Source: Brachybacterium sp. YJGR34 (lineage in GTDB: Bacteria; Actinomycetota; Actinomycetes; Actinomycetales; Dermabacteraceae). Taken from it: 64,000 bases of DNA. The stretch spans positions 1-64,000 of the forward strand of contig NZ_PNFB01000018.1 in NCBI RefSeq assembly GCF_003347015.1. The letters run 5' to 3'. Below are positions 53,897-62,728 of this stretch, in pieces (the stretch's first letter is position 1; each line of letters begins with the position of its first letter). A program made the position numbers and the translations under genes. The notes under the pieces were generated by a model. That model did not search any database. It was not told the DNA's origin and was given only the letters and a program-made list of their open reading frames with translations.

Positions 53897-54925
53897 ATGA
53901 AGATCGGAATCCTCACCTCGGGCGGAGACTGTCCCGGACTGAACGCCGTGATCCGCGCCGCGGTGATCACCGGAGACAAGCTGTTCGAGGACGAGTTCAT
54001 CGGGTACCGGGACGGCTGGCGCGGCGTCATCGAGGACGACTGGATGACGCTCCCCCGGCGCCGCGTGCGGGGCATCGGGCGGATCGGCGGCACCATCCTG
54101 GGCACCTCACGCTCCAACCCCTTCGCCGACGGCGAGGACGGCGCCGAGATCGTGCGCCGCCACATGGACGAGCAGGACGTGGACGCGCTGCTCGCGATCG
54201 GCGGCGACGGCACGCTGTCCACGGCCCACCGGCTCTCGGAGGCGGGGATCCCCGTGGTGGGCGTCCCGAAGACGGTCGACAACGACCTCGACGCCACCGA
54301 CTACACCTTCGGGTTCAACACCGCCGTCGAGATCGCGACCGAGGCGCTGGACCGACTGCGCATGACGGGCGACTCCCACCACCGGTGCATGGTCGCCGAG
54401 GTGATGGGCCGCTCGGTGGGATGGATCGCGCTGCACTCGGGGATGGCGGCCGGTGCCCACGTGATCTGCCTGCCCGAGTTCCCGCTGTCGCTGGACGAGC
54501 TCTGCGGCCACGTGCAGTCCGCCTACGACCGCGGCCGCGCGCCGCTGGTCGTGGTCGCCGAGGGGTACGTGCCCCGCGATGCTCCCGAGGGCTTCATGGA
54601 CTACGACCTCGACGAGTTCGGCCGACCCCGCTTCGGCGGCATCGCCGAGGTGCTCGCCCCGCTCATCGAGGAGCGTCTGGGCATCGAGTCGCGGGCCACC
54701 GTCCTGGGGCACATCCAGCGCGGCGGGGAGCCGACGGGCTACGACCGGGTGCTCTCGACACGCCTGGGCACCAGCGCCGTCGATCTCGTGCACTCCGGCG
54801 GGTTCGGTCGCATGGTCGCGCTGCGCGGCACCGAGATCGTCGACGTCCCGCTCAGCGAGGCGATCGACAGCGTCAAGCGCGTGCCGGAGCCCCGCTGGCG
54901 CGAGGCGAGGACGCTCTTCGGCTGA
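53897..54925 (+). CDS. pfkA: 6-phosphofructokinase (group III type)
   Basis: 342 residues. It phosphorylates fructose-6-phosphate at C1. GILTSGGDCPGLNAVIR binds the donor near residue 4, AIGGDGTLS is near 102, PKTVDNDLDATDYTFGF near 127, and the substrate site is in MGRSVGWIAL and HIQRGGEPTGYDR. Gly in GGDGT points to ATP, while Lys in PKTVDND is shared with PPi-dependent enzymes. That mixture is typical of actinobacterial group III enzymes, so ATP is the likelier donor but not certain. GAGAAGG precedes ATG 53897. It sits behind the flotillin terminators. Confidence 0.92.
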   Translation: MKIGILTSGGDCPGLNAVIRAAVITGDKLFEDEFIGYRDGWRGVIEDDWMTLPRRRVRGIGRIGGTILGTSRSNPFADGEDGAEIVRRHMDEQDVDALLAIGGDGTLSTAHRLSEAGIPVVGVPKTVDNDLDATDYTFGFNTAVEIATEALDRLRMTGDSHHRCMVAEVMGRSVGWIALHSGMAAGAHVICLPEFPLSLDELCGHVQSAYDRGRAPLVVVAEGYVPRDAPEGFMDYDLDEFGRPRFGGIAEVLAPLIEERLGIESRATVLGHIQRGGEPTGYDRVLSTRLGTSAVDLVHSGGFGRMVALRGTEIVDVPLSEAIDSVKRVPEPRWREARTLFG

Positions 54926-54936
54926 CGCGAGCGCCC

Positions 54937-56145
54937 TCAGCGCGGGAGGACCGGCCGATCGGCCCCGATCTCGCCCAGCAGCGCCTTCGCGTAGGAGGCG
55001 TGCACGGACTCCTCGTCGGAGGGGTGGTACATGCCGGCGCGCACGTCGCGGGAGAGCCTCTCCAGCTCGCTGCGGCGGAAGTACTGGGCGCCGCCGCTGG
55101 CGCGCAGCACCTGGTCGACCGCCCGGATCGCGGTCTCGGTGGAGCGCGACTTGACCCCCGACAGGTGCAGGAACCAGCGTGCGCCGTGGTCGGTGATCCC
55201 GACGCCGCCCTCCCCGAGCCCCAGGGCGTCGAGGTCCGCCAGGAGCTTCTCGGTCTGCAGGATCGCGCCGTCCACCCCGATCGCCGCGTCCGCCAGGCGC
55301 CATCGGGTGTCCGGATCGTCCGCGTGCATGATCCCCGTGGTGAGGCTGCGCCGAGTGGTCGCGATCCGGGCCCCGACGGTGACCGCGCGCTCCGCGATGC
55401 CCGTGTAGGCCGAGGCGATGAGCAGCTCGAAGGCTCCGAACACGCCCATCACGAAGGGGTCCGCGTTGGGGCCGACGGGCGTGCGGGTCAGCACCCGCTC
55501 GGACGGGATCCTCGCGCCGTGCAGGCGGGTGGTCCGGGACTGCGAGGCGCGCATGCCGTGCGTGTCCCAGTCGTCGAGCACCTCGATGCCGTCGCCGCGC
55601 TCGAGCACCCCGATCACGAGGCTCGGATCGACCTGGGTGGGCTCGGCGACGCGTCCGTGGACCACCAGGCGATCCCAGGCCGGGGCCAGGGAGGTGAAGA
55701 TCTTGGTGCCGGTGAGACGGTAGCCGCCGTCGGGCGCGGCCTCGGCGGTGGTCGAGGAGTCGAAGAGCATCGCGTCGTTGCCGGCCTCGGAGATGCCGAA
55801 GGCATGCAGGTGCCCCGCCGCGGCGTCCTCGAGCACGCTGCGCGCCGAGTCCTGGCCGCGACGGTGGGCGTGCAGCGCCGCACCGGTGACGACCAGGTGC
55901 ATGCCCATCGCCAGGGCGGTCGCGGGCGCGGCCCGGGCCAGACGGCGCTGCACGCGGCCGGCTTCCAGCAGGCTCGCGCCCGTCCCTCCGAGCTCCGCGG
56001 GCACCAGCAGGCGCAGGTATCCGCGCTCGCGCAGATCCTCCAGGTCCTCTCCCGGGAAGGTGTTCTCGCGGTCGTGGACCTCCGCGCGCTCGCGGAAGGT
56101 GTCCAGCAGGTCGTCGGGCAGCAGGTCCTCGGCGAAGGGGCTCAT
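54937..56145 (-). CDS. Acyl-CoA dehydrogenase-like flavoprotein
   Basis: 402 residues with the acyl-CoA dehydrogenase fold: an all-helical N domain, a beta domain with FGISEAGNDAML near 115 and TGTKIFTSL, and a C-terminal helical domain ending in QVLRASGGAQYFRRSELERL. The classical catalytic Glu is not obvious, so a related role, such as an oxidase or monooxygenase-like activity of the same fold, is possible. No other beta-oxidation gene is adjacent. TAGCGT lies exactly 6 nt before ATG 56145 (leaderless). It converges on pfkA with 11 bp between and no visible terminator. Confidence 0.82.
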   Translation of the reverse strand: MSPFAEDLLPDDLLDTFRERAEVHDRENTFPGEDLEDLRERGYLRLLVPAELGGTGASLLEAGRVQRRLARAAPATALAMGMHLVVTGAALHAHRRGQDSARSVLEDAAAGHLHAFGISEAGNDAMLFDSSTTAEAAPDGGYRLTGTKIFTSLAPAWDRLVVHGRVAEPTQVDPSLVIGVLERGDGIEVLDDWDTHGMRASQSRTTRLHGARIPSERVLTRTPVGPNADPFVMGVFGAFELLIASAYTGIAERAVTVGARIATTRRSLTTGIMHADDPDTRWRLADAAIGVDGAILQTEKLLADLDALGLGEGGVGITDHGARWFLHLSGVKSRSTETAIRAVDQVLRASGGAQYFRRSELERLSRDVRAGMYHPSDEESVHASYAKALLGEIGADRPVLPR

Positions 56146-56151
56146 GGGGTC

Positions 56152-56157
56152 ACGCTA
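56152..56157 (-). promoter_or_regulatory. Putative leaderless -10 of the acyl-CoA dehydrogenase gene
   Basis: The minus strand TAGCGT is followed by 6 nt and the ATG start. No -35 is apparent. Confidence 0.4.
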
Positions 56158-56196
56158 GTCCAGCGCGCCCCGTCGGCCCCTGCACCAGCGCCATGA

Positions 56197-57231
56197 TCAC
56201 GCGGCGGCGGGCAGGGGACGGTCCTCGGCCAGGGCGTCGAAGACCGCCTGGGCGTCCTCGGCGGGCACCACCCGGTTCGGGTCGCTGGGCGCCGCTCCCC
56301 AGGGCATGGTGGTCACGGTGATCTCCGCGGGATCCACGGCGCCCAGGCGTGCGCCGAGCGCCGCCATCTCCCGCATCGAGCCCAGGTGCTCGTCCACGGT
56401 GACGGCGCTCGTCACCGCCTCGAGGAGGGAGTACAGCATGTCCGGGCGGGTGAGCAGGTGCCGCTCCTCCACCCGGGCGGCCAGGGCGTCCAGGAGCATC
56501 TGCTGGTGCTCCAGGCGGGCGATGTCGCTGCCGTCGCCCACGGCGTGACGGGTGCGGAAGAGCGCCAGGGCGTCGCGGCCGTCGACGGTCTGCGCTCCGG
56601 CCGGCAGATCGAGATCGGCCCGGGGGTCCGTCATCGGCTCCGGCAGATCCACCGGCAGTCCGTCCAGGGCATCGACGATCTCGGCGAAGCCGTCGAAGTC
56701 CATCTCCACGAAGTGGTCGATGCGCACCCCGCTGAGCTCCTCGACCGCGACGACGGAGCAGGCGGGGCCGTGCGCGAGCGCCGCGTTGATCATGCCGCGG
56801 CCGCCCGAGCTCGCCCCGTAGCCGGTGTCACGGCACGCCGGCAGGTCCATGAGCGTGTCCCGGGGGATCTGCACGGCGTCGACCCGGGAGTCGTCCTCGG
56901 CGAGGTGGACGAGGATCAGCGCATCGCTGCGGCCGCGATCCCCGGTGTCCCGTCCACCCAGGTCCCGGGTGTCGGAGCCGATCACCAGGACGTTCAGCGC
57001 TCCCGTGGCCGCGGCGGTCTCCTGCCCGCGATCCACGGTGCCGGCCCGCAGGGGTTCCACCGAGAGATTGTCGCGCAGGCCGGAGACGGCGAGAACCAGG
57101 AGCACGGCGAGGCACAGGAGCACGGCGAGCCCTCCGACCAGCAGGACGCGCCGCCGGCGGACGAGGGAGGGCGCGTGCCGATACCGGACGCCGCCGGCGT
57201 GGTGGCTCGGACCGTTCGTCCCAGGGTGCAT
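56197..57231 (-). CDS. LytR-CpsA-Psr (LCP) family protein
   Basis: 344 residues. A cytoplasmic basic segment and one membrane helix (LLVGGLAVLLCLAVLLVLAV, about 30-50) precede an extracytoplasmic LCP domain (about 85-300). It has NVLVIGSDTRD, RSDALILVHLAEDD, IPRDTLMDLP and GRGMINAAL, the Arg and Asp residues that bind polyprenyl pyrophosphate and Mg2+. LCP proteins attach wall teichoic acid-like or capsular glycopolymers to peptidoglycan. ATG 57231 is preferred, with GAGGAGACG upstream. The frame is open to an ATG at 57327 but that part lacks homology. Confidence 0.88.
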   Translation of the reverse strand: MHPGTNGPSHHAGGVRYRHAPSLVRRRRVLLVGGLAVLLCLAVLLVLAVSGLRDNLSVEPLRAGTVDRGQETAAATGALNVLVIGSDTRDLGGRDTGDRGRSDALILVHLAEDDSRVDAVQIPRDTLMDLPACRDTGYGASSGGRGMINAALAHGPACSVVAVEELSGVRIDHFVEMDFDGFAEIVDALDGLPVDLPEPMTDPRADLDLPAGAQTVDGRDALALFRTRHAVGDGSDIARLEHQQMLLDALAARVEERHLLTRPDMLYSLLEAVTSAVTVDEHLGSMREMAALGARLGAVDPAEITVTTMPWGAAPSDPNRVVPAEDAQAVFDALAEDRPLPAAA

Positions 57232-57332
57232 CGTTCCGTCTCCTCGCCTCACGGTGGTCTGGCCGAGGACGAGCCAAACATGGGGCCCCAGGTCCGTCCA
57301 ATAGCCCTCCCGCCAGGATCGATGCACTGAGG

Positions 57333-58226
57333 CTATACGTCGAGCGGGGAGCTCCTCCCCTGCCGCAGCAGGGTCAGGAAGGTCTCCACCGCCGGGGGAC
57401 CCGCCCCGTCGCGTCGGTGGAGGACGCCGATCGATCGCTGCATCCCCATCGGCAGCGAGGCGACCCGTGCCCCTGCGCCGCGGGCGGCGAGCGCGAGGTC
57501 GTCGGGGACGATGGTGGCGCCGTCGCAGGCCAGCGCGAGCGGCACCAGGGCGTCGCGCACCGAGGTGGTCACCGTGCGCGGCGGGCGGAGGTCGTAGGCG
57601 CTGTAGGCCGCCTCGGCCACCGCACGGATCGAGGTGCCGCGCGGGAGCGTCACCAGGGAACGCTCCCGCAGCTCCTCCCGGGTGAGGATCTGACGCTCGT
57701 CAGCCGGCTCCTCGGGCAGGACGGCCACGAAGGTCTGCACCGCCACGGGCGCCACCAGCAGGTCGCCGGGCACGCCGTCGTCGATCCCGAACCCCAGGTC
57801 CGCACGTCCCGCGCGGAGGGCGTCGATCAGCTGGGCGGAGTCGTCGACGGCGAGCACGTCGATCCGCACGCCCGGATGCGCGCGGTGGAAGGCGCCGATG
57901 TGCTGCGGCGCCCGGGTGGCCAGCAGCGAGGGCAGCCCGACGATCCGCAGGGTGCCGCCGGCGAGCGCCCGCTCGGCGGCCATCGACGCGATCAGCTCCT
58001 CGCGCTCGCGGAGGATCCGGCGGGCGGCGACGAGCGCGCCGCGACCCGCATCGCTGAGCTCCATGCGCCGGCCGACGGGCACGAAGAGGGCGGCTCCCAG
58101 GACCTGCTCGAGCCCGCGGATGCGCCGGGACAGGGAGGGCTGGGCGACCCCCAGCGCTCCGGCGGCCTCGGTGAAGGACCCCTCGTCGGCCACGGCCACG
58201 AGCGCCTCGAGCTGCGGGATGCTCAT
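57333..58226 (-). CDS. LysR-family transcription regulator
   Basis: 297 residues. The N-terminal LysR helix-turn-helix covers about 1-60 (FTEAAGALGVAQPSLSRRIR), and a periplasmic-binding-like effector domain follows (about 88-290). The effector and targets are unknown. It is followed after 101 bp by the LCP gene on the same strand and starts 28 bp after the dnaE1 stop. It therefore has no divergent partner, unlike most LysR genes, and its target is probably not adjacent. Confidence 0.88.
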   Translation of the reverse strand: MSIPQLEALVAVADEGSFTEAAGALGVAQPSLSRRIRGLEQVLGAALFVPVGRRMELSDAGRGALVAARRILREREELIASMAAERALAGGTLRIVGLPSLLATRAPQHIGAFHRAHPGVRIDVLAVDDSAQLIDALRAGRADLGFGIDDGVPGDLLVAPVAVQTFVAVLPEEPADERQILTREELRERSLVTLPRGTSIRAVAEAAYSAYDLRPPRTVTTSVRDALVPLALACDGATIVPDDLALAARGAGARVASLPMGMQRSIGVLHRRDGAGPPAVETFLTLLRQGRSSPLDV

Positions 58227-58254
58227 GCGCGGGACCGTCGCGGCACGGGCGCCG

Positions 58255-61200
58255 TCACTGCAGGCAGCTCGGCCCCAGCAGCGTCTTCAGCGAGGCGTAC
58301 AGCGCGGCCGAGGGGGTGACCGAGAGGCGCTTGTCCAGCTGCATCAGGGTGGTGCGGCCGGGCTCCTGCAGGCGCAGACGGACCTCGCTCGAGCCCGGAT
58401 TGTCCTCGAGCACGCCGCGCAGCTGCTGGACCACGCCCTCGCTGGCCCGCATCGCCGGCAGCGCGATGACCACGGGGCCGTCGGCCCCTCCCCCGGTCTC
58501 CGGGATCGTCATCTCCATGACCCGCAGCTCGGGCATGCCCTTGGAGGTGTCCACGCGCCCCTTCATCGAGACGATGAGGTCCTCGGCGAGCTCGGTCGCG
58601 ACGGTCTGGTAGGTCGAGGGGAACAGCAGGCAGTCGATCGAGCCCTCGAGGTCCTCGACGGTGGCGATCGCCCACATGTCCCCCTTCTTGGTGGTCTTGC
58701 GCTGCAGGGTGGTGATCAGCCCCGCGATCGTCACCATGGCGCCGTCCTCGACCGCGCCGTCGTCCGCGAGCGCGCTGATCGAGGTCGAGGAGTTCTGCGC
58801 GATGACGTGCTCGAGCCCGTACAGGGGGTGATCGGAGACGTACAGACCGAGCATGTTGCGCTCGAAGGCCAGCTTCTCCTTGCGGTCCCACTCGGGCAGG
58901 TCCGGGATCACGATGGTCGCGGCGGACCCGCTGGCCATCTCCTCCTGCCCGTCGCCCCCGCCGCCGAAGACATCGGCGAAGAGGTCGTACTGGCCCTGGG
59001 CCTCCTTGCGCTTGACGTCGACCACGGAGTCGACGGCGTCCTCGTGGATCAGGACCAGGGAGCGGCGGTTGTGGCCGAGGGAGTCGAAGGCGCCGCCCTT
59101 GATGAGGGACTCGATGGTGCGCTTGTTGCACACGGTCAGCGGGACCTTGTCCAGGAAGTCCGTGAAGGAGGTGAAGGCGCCCTTCTCCTCCCGGGTCCGG
59201 ATGATCTCCTCGACCACCTGGGCGCCGACGTTGCGGATCGCCGAGAGGCCGAAGCGGATGTCCTCGCCGACGGCGGAGAAGTACAGGTCCGACTCGTTGA
59301 CGTCCGGGGGCAGCACCGTGATGCCGCGGTGCCGGCAGTCGCCGAGGTACAGGCCCAGGCGGTCGCGGTTCTCCTGGGTGGAGGTCAGCAGCGCGGCCAT
59401 GTACTCGGTGGGGTGGTTCGCCTTGAGGTACGCGGTCCAGTAGGAGACCACGCCGTAGGCGGCCGAGTGCGACTTGTTGAAGGCGTAGTCCGCGAAGGGC
59501 AGCAGCGTCTCCCACAGCGCCTGGACCGCGGCCGCGGAATAGCCGTTCTGGGTCATGCCCGCCTCGAAGGAGACGTACTGCTTGTCCAGCTCCGCCTTCT
59601 TCTTCTTGCCCATGGCGCGGCGGAGGATGTCCGCCTGGCCCAGGGAGTAGCCGGCGACCTTCTGCGCCGTCTGCATGACCTGCTCCTGGTAGACCAGCAC
59701 GCCGTAGGTCTCGCCGAGGATCTCCGCGAGCGGCTCCTCGAGCTCGGGGTGGATCGGGGTGATCTCCTGCAGGCCGTTCTTGCGCAGCGCATAGTTGGTG
59801 TGGGAGTTCATGCCCATCGGTCCCGGGCGGTACAGCGCCGAGACCGCGGTGATGTCCCCGAACTGGTCCGGCTTCATCTGGCGCAGCAGGGTGCGCATGC
59901 CGGAGCCGTCGAGCTGGAAGACGCCGAGGGTGTCGCCCTTCTGGAGCAGGGTGTAGGTCGCCGGGTCGTCGAAGGGCAGGGTCTCCAGGTCCGGAGGGGT
60001 CTTCCCGTTGCGCTCCATGTTCTGGACCGCGTCGGAGAGCACCGTGAGGTTGCGCAGCCCCAGGAAGTCCATCTTCAGCAGGCCCAGCGTCTCGCAGGTG
60101 GGGTACTCGAACTGGGTGATGATCTGCCCGTCGGAGGGGCGGCGCATCATCGGGATGATGTCCGTCAGCGGTTCGCTGGACATGATGACCGCGCAGGCGT
60201 GGACGCCCCAGCCGCGGGTCAGGCCCTCCACGCCGGTGGCGATCTCGACGACCTTCTTCACGTCCGGGTCCTCGTCGTGGATCCGGCGGAACTCCCCCGC
60301 CTCCGCGTAGCGCTTGTGCTCGGGGTCGAAGATCCCCTTGAGGGGGATGTCCTTGCCCATCACGGCCGGCGGCAGCGCCTTGGTGAGCTTGTCGCCCATC
60401 GCGAAGGGGTAGTCGAGCACCCGCGCGGCGTCCTTGAGGGAGTTCTTCGTCTTCATGACGCCGTAGGTGATGACCTGGGAGATGCGGTCGTCGCCGTACT
60501 TCCGCTCGACGTACTCGATGACCTCGCCGCGGCGGCGATCGTCGAAGTCGACGTCGAAGTCCGGCATGGAGACGCGGTCGGGGTTCAGGAACCGCTCGAA
60601 CAGCAGGCCGTGCTCGAGCGGGTCCAGATCGGTGATGCGCATGGCGTAGGCGACCATCGAGCCGGCGCCGGAGCCACGGCCGGGACCCACCCGGATGTCC
60701 TGCTCCTTGGCCCACTTGATGTAGTCGGAGACCACCAGGAAGTAGCCCGGGAAGCCCATCTGCAGGATGACGCCCACCTCGTAGTCGGCGCGCTTCTGGA
60801 CGTCGTCGGGGATCCCGGCGGGATAGCGGTACTCGAGCCCGCGCTGGACCTCCTTGACGAACCAGGACTCCTCGTCCTCACCGGGAGGGGTGGGGAAGTG
60901 GGGCATGTAGTTCGCGCCCTCGTCGGTGGTGCGGAACTCCACCTCGCACATCTCGGCGATGCGCAGGGTGTTGTCGCAGGCCTCGGGGAACTCGCGGAAC
61001 AGCTCGCGCATCTGCCGCGCGGACTTCAGGAAGTATCCGGAGCCGCCGAACTTGAACCGATCGGGGTCGTTCAGCCGGGAGCCGGAGTTGATGCACAGCA
61101 GGACGTCCTGGATCGTCGCGTCCTGCTCGGTGACGTAGTGGAGGTCGTTGGTGGCCACCAGCGGCGCGCCGACGGCCTTCGCGACCTCGAGCAGGTCCTT

Positions 61201-61815
61201 CGTCACCCGCTTCTCGATGTCGAGCCCGTGGTCCATGAGCTCGATGAAGTAGTTCTCCTTCCCGAACATGTCCTGGAAGTCGCCGGCGGCCTTGACGGCC
61301 TCGTCGAACTGCCCCAGGCGCAGCCGGGTCTGGACCTCGCCGGAGGGGCATCCGCTGGTGGCGATGAGCCCGTCCGAGTACTTCGCGAGGATCTCGCGGT
61401 CCATCCGCGGCCACTTGCCCATCTGACCGTCCAGCGAGGCGGCGGAGGCGAGGCGGAAGAGGTTGTGCATGCCCGGCGTGGACTTCGACAGCAGGGTCAT
61501 GTGGGTGTAGGCGCCGCGGGCCGAGACGTCGTCCCCGGCGGCCTGCTGCTCCTTGGTGCCCCACTGCACGCGGGTGCGGTCGTGGCGGCTGGTCCCCGGG
61601 GTCACGTAGGCCTCGACGCCGACGATCGGCTTGACGCCCGCGTCCGTCGCCGCCTTGTAGAACTCGTAGGCGCCGAACAGGTAGCCGTGGTCCGTGATCG
61701 CCACCGCGCTCTGGCCCTGGTTCACGGTCTCGGCGACCAGTTTGTCGATCTTCGCGGCCCCGTCCAGCAGGGAGTAGTCGGTGTGGACATGGAGGTGCAC
61801 GAAGTCGTCGGACAT
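58255..61815 (-). CDS. dnaE1: DNA polymerase III alpha subunit DnaE1
   Basis: 1186-residue replicative polymerase. The N-terminal PHP domain has HLHVHTDYSLLDGA and VAITDHGYLFG, whose metal ligands suggest an active proofreading site as reported for mycobacterial DnaE1. The polymerase core carries GRGSGAGSMVAYAM near 375 and the catalytic MPDFDVDFDDRRRGEVIEY near 415. A helix-hairpin-helix segment and an OB domain (MVTIAGLITTLQRKTTKKGD near 1000) follow. TACCCT ends 7 nt before ATG 61815, which also has GGAGGG directly in front. The region with rluA-type synthase and lspA resembles M. tuberculosis Rv1539-Rv1547. Confidence 0.97.
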   Translation of the reverse strand: MSDDFVHLHVHTDYSLLDGAAKIDKLVAETVNQGQSAVAITDHGYLFGAYEFYKAATDAGVKPIVGVEAYVTPGTSRHDRTRVQWGTKEQQAAGDDVSARGAYTHMTLLSKSTPGMHNLFRLASAASLDGQMGKWPRMDREILAKYSDGLIATSGCPSGEVQTRLRLGQFDEAVKAAGDFQDMFGKENYFIELMDHGLDIEKRVTKDLLEVAKAVGAPLVATNDLHYVTEQDATIQDVLLCINSGSRLNDPDRFKFGGSGYFLKSARQMRELFREFPEACDNTLRIAEMCEVEFRTTDEGANYMPHFPTPPGEDEESWFVKEVQRGLEYRYPAGIPDDVQKRADYEVGVILQMGFPGYFLVVSDYIKWAKEQDIRVGPGRGSGAGSMVAYAMRITDLDPLEHGLLFERFLNPDRVSMPDFDVDFDDRRRGEVIEYVERKYGDDRISQVITYGVMKTKNSLKDAARVLDYPFAMGDKLTKALPPAVMGKDIPLKGIFDPEHKRYAEAGEFRRIHDEDPDVKKVVEIATGVEGLTRGWGVHACAVIMSSEPLTDIIPMMRRPSDGQIITQFEYPTCETLGLLKMDFLGLRNLTVLSDAVQNMERNGKTPPDLETLPFDDPATYTLLQKGDTLGVFQLDGSGMRTLLRQMKPDQFGDITAVSALYRPGPMGMNSHTNYALRKNGLQEITPIHPELEEPLAEILGETYGVLVYQEQVMQTAQKVAGYSLGQADILRRAMGKKKKAELDKQYVSFEAGMTQNGYSAAAVQALWETLLPFADYAFNKSHSAAYGVVSYWTAYLKANHPTEYMAALLTSTQENRDRLGLYLGDCRHRGITVLPPDVNESDLYFSAVGEDIRFGLSAIRNVGAQVVEEIIRTREEKGAFTSFTDFLDKVPLTVCNKRTIESLIKGGAFDSLGHNRRSLVLIHEDAVDSVVDVKRKEAQGQYDLFADVFGGGGDGQEEMASGSAATIVIPDLPEWDRKEKLAFERNMLGLYVSDHPLYGLEHVIAQNSSTSISALADDGAVEDGAMVTIAGLITTLQRKTTKKGDMWAIATVEDLEGSIDCLLFPSTYQTVATELAEDLIVSMKGRVDTSKGMPELRVMEMTIPETGGGADGPVVIALPAMRASEGVVQQLRGVLEDNPGSSEVRLRLQEPGRTTLMQLDKRLSVTPSAALYASLKTLLGPSCLQ

Positions 61816-61822
61816 GCCCTCC

Positions 61823-61828
61823 AGGGTA
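61823..61828 (-). promoter_or_regulatory. Putative -10 of dnaE1
   Basis: The minus strand TACCCT ends 7 nt before the dnaE1 ATG. The intervening GGAGGGC looks like a ribosome binding site but is too close to the start to act as one, so a leaderless mRNA is plausible. Confidence 0.35.
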
Positions 61829-61921
61829 GCCCTCGGCGGCGTCGGGAGAGGCGCCGTGAAGGGGTCGGCGAGGTCACCTCGGCGCGTCCGGCGGGTCGGG
61901 AATACTCACCCGCCCGCTCCC

Positions 61922-61936
61922 CGGGGCGACGCCCCG
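61922..61936 (-). terminator. Short hairpin after the 62-kb unknown gene
   Basis: A 6-bp G/C stem (61922-61927 with 61931-61936) and 3-nt loop lie 5 bp past the stop codon. It is weak compared with the other terminators in the window. Confidence 0.4.
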
Positions 61937-61941
61937 TCGGC

Positions 61942-62673
61942 CTAGAGCGCGCCGCCCTCGGCCTGCTCCTCGCGGCGCATGTCCGCGAGCAGCGAGTCCA
62001 GATAGTCGTGCACGTCCTCGTAGCTCAGGGAGCGCTCGTCGCGACGGGGCGGGATCCCGCCCACGAAGGCACCGCCGTGCCAGGCCAGGGAGTCGTCCGG
62101 GAGCGAGGGGTCGTCCTCGCGCCAGAGGTCCAGCGGGATGTCGTGGGCGGCCAGGTCGCGAGCGATCGCCTCGGCCTGCGCGGGGTCGCCGGAGCGCTGC
62201 AGCACCGCGACCAGCAGCGACTGGGCGGCCCAGGCGAGGGCGTCGGCATCAGGGTCCTCGCCGGGCTCGACGGACTCCTGGACCAGGGCGAGGTAGCTCG
62301 CGGCGAGCTCGTCCCGTCCGTCCTCGTAGTGGTCCGTCGCCACCCGCAGCGCGAGGCGCGGCACCAGGTCATGGGCCTCCCACAGCACCGCCGCACCCAC
62401 CAGGCCCATGCCCACCCCGGTCGGGAAGTCGGGGTCCTGGGCGACGGGCGCGGTCGGGGTGCGGCCGGCGCGGAGGGCGTCGTCGGCGTCGAGGAACTCC
62501 TGCACCGCGACGGCGATCGCGGCCCGGGCCCGGGCCCCGTCGCGCAGCACGAGCTCGGCCTCGGCGCGATCGAGGCCCAGCCTCCGCGCCACCCGGGCGA
62601 CGGGGAAGTCGGGACGGGCCAGCGCCGCCTCGCGCGAGGGGGTCAGCGTTCCGGGCGTGTGCGCGTCGTTCAT
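61942..62673 (-). CDS. Conserved-looking soluble protein of unknown function
   Basis: 243 residues, acidic and mostly helical (Ala, Asp, Glu-rich), with no signal peptide, membrane helix or catalytic motif I recognise. The C terminus (LSYEDVHDYLDSLLADMRREEQ) predicts a charged amphipathic helix. The middle (DELAASYLALVQESVEPGEDP, with LLVAVLQRSGDPAQAEAIARD) resembles helical repeat folds, which is only an impression. TACCGT lies exactly 6 nt before ATG 62673. It sits between the pseudouridine synthase gene and dnaE1 on the same strand. Confidence 0.6.
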   Translation of the reverse strand: MNDAHTPGTLTPSREAALARPDFPVARVARRLGLDRAEAELVLRDGARARAAIAVAVQEFLDADDALRAGRTPTAPVAQDPDFPTGVGMGLVGAAVLWEAHDLVPRLALRVATDHYEDGRDELAASYLALVQESVEPGEDPDADALAWAAQSLLVAVLQRSGDPAQAEAIARDLAAHDIPLDLWREDDPSLPDDSLAWHGGAFVGGIPPRRDERSLSYEDVHDYLDSLLADMRREEQAEGGAL

Positions 62674-62679
62674 GGTCCG

Positions 62680-62685
62680 ACGGTA
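62680..62685 (-). promoter_or_regulatory. Putative leaderless -10 of the unknown gene
   Basis: The minus strand TACCGT is followed by 6 nt and the ATG. This suggests transcription independent of the upstream lspA-synthase pair. Confidence 0.4.
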
Positions 62686-62728
62686 TCGCGGACCCCGCGG
62701 AGCGTTCCCGCGGGAGCGCTCCGGGGCG

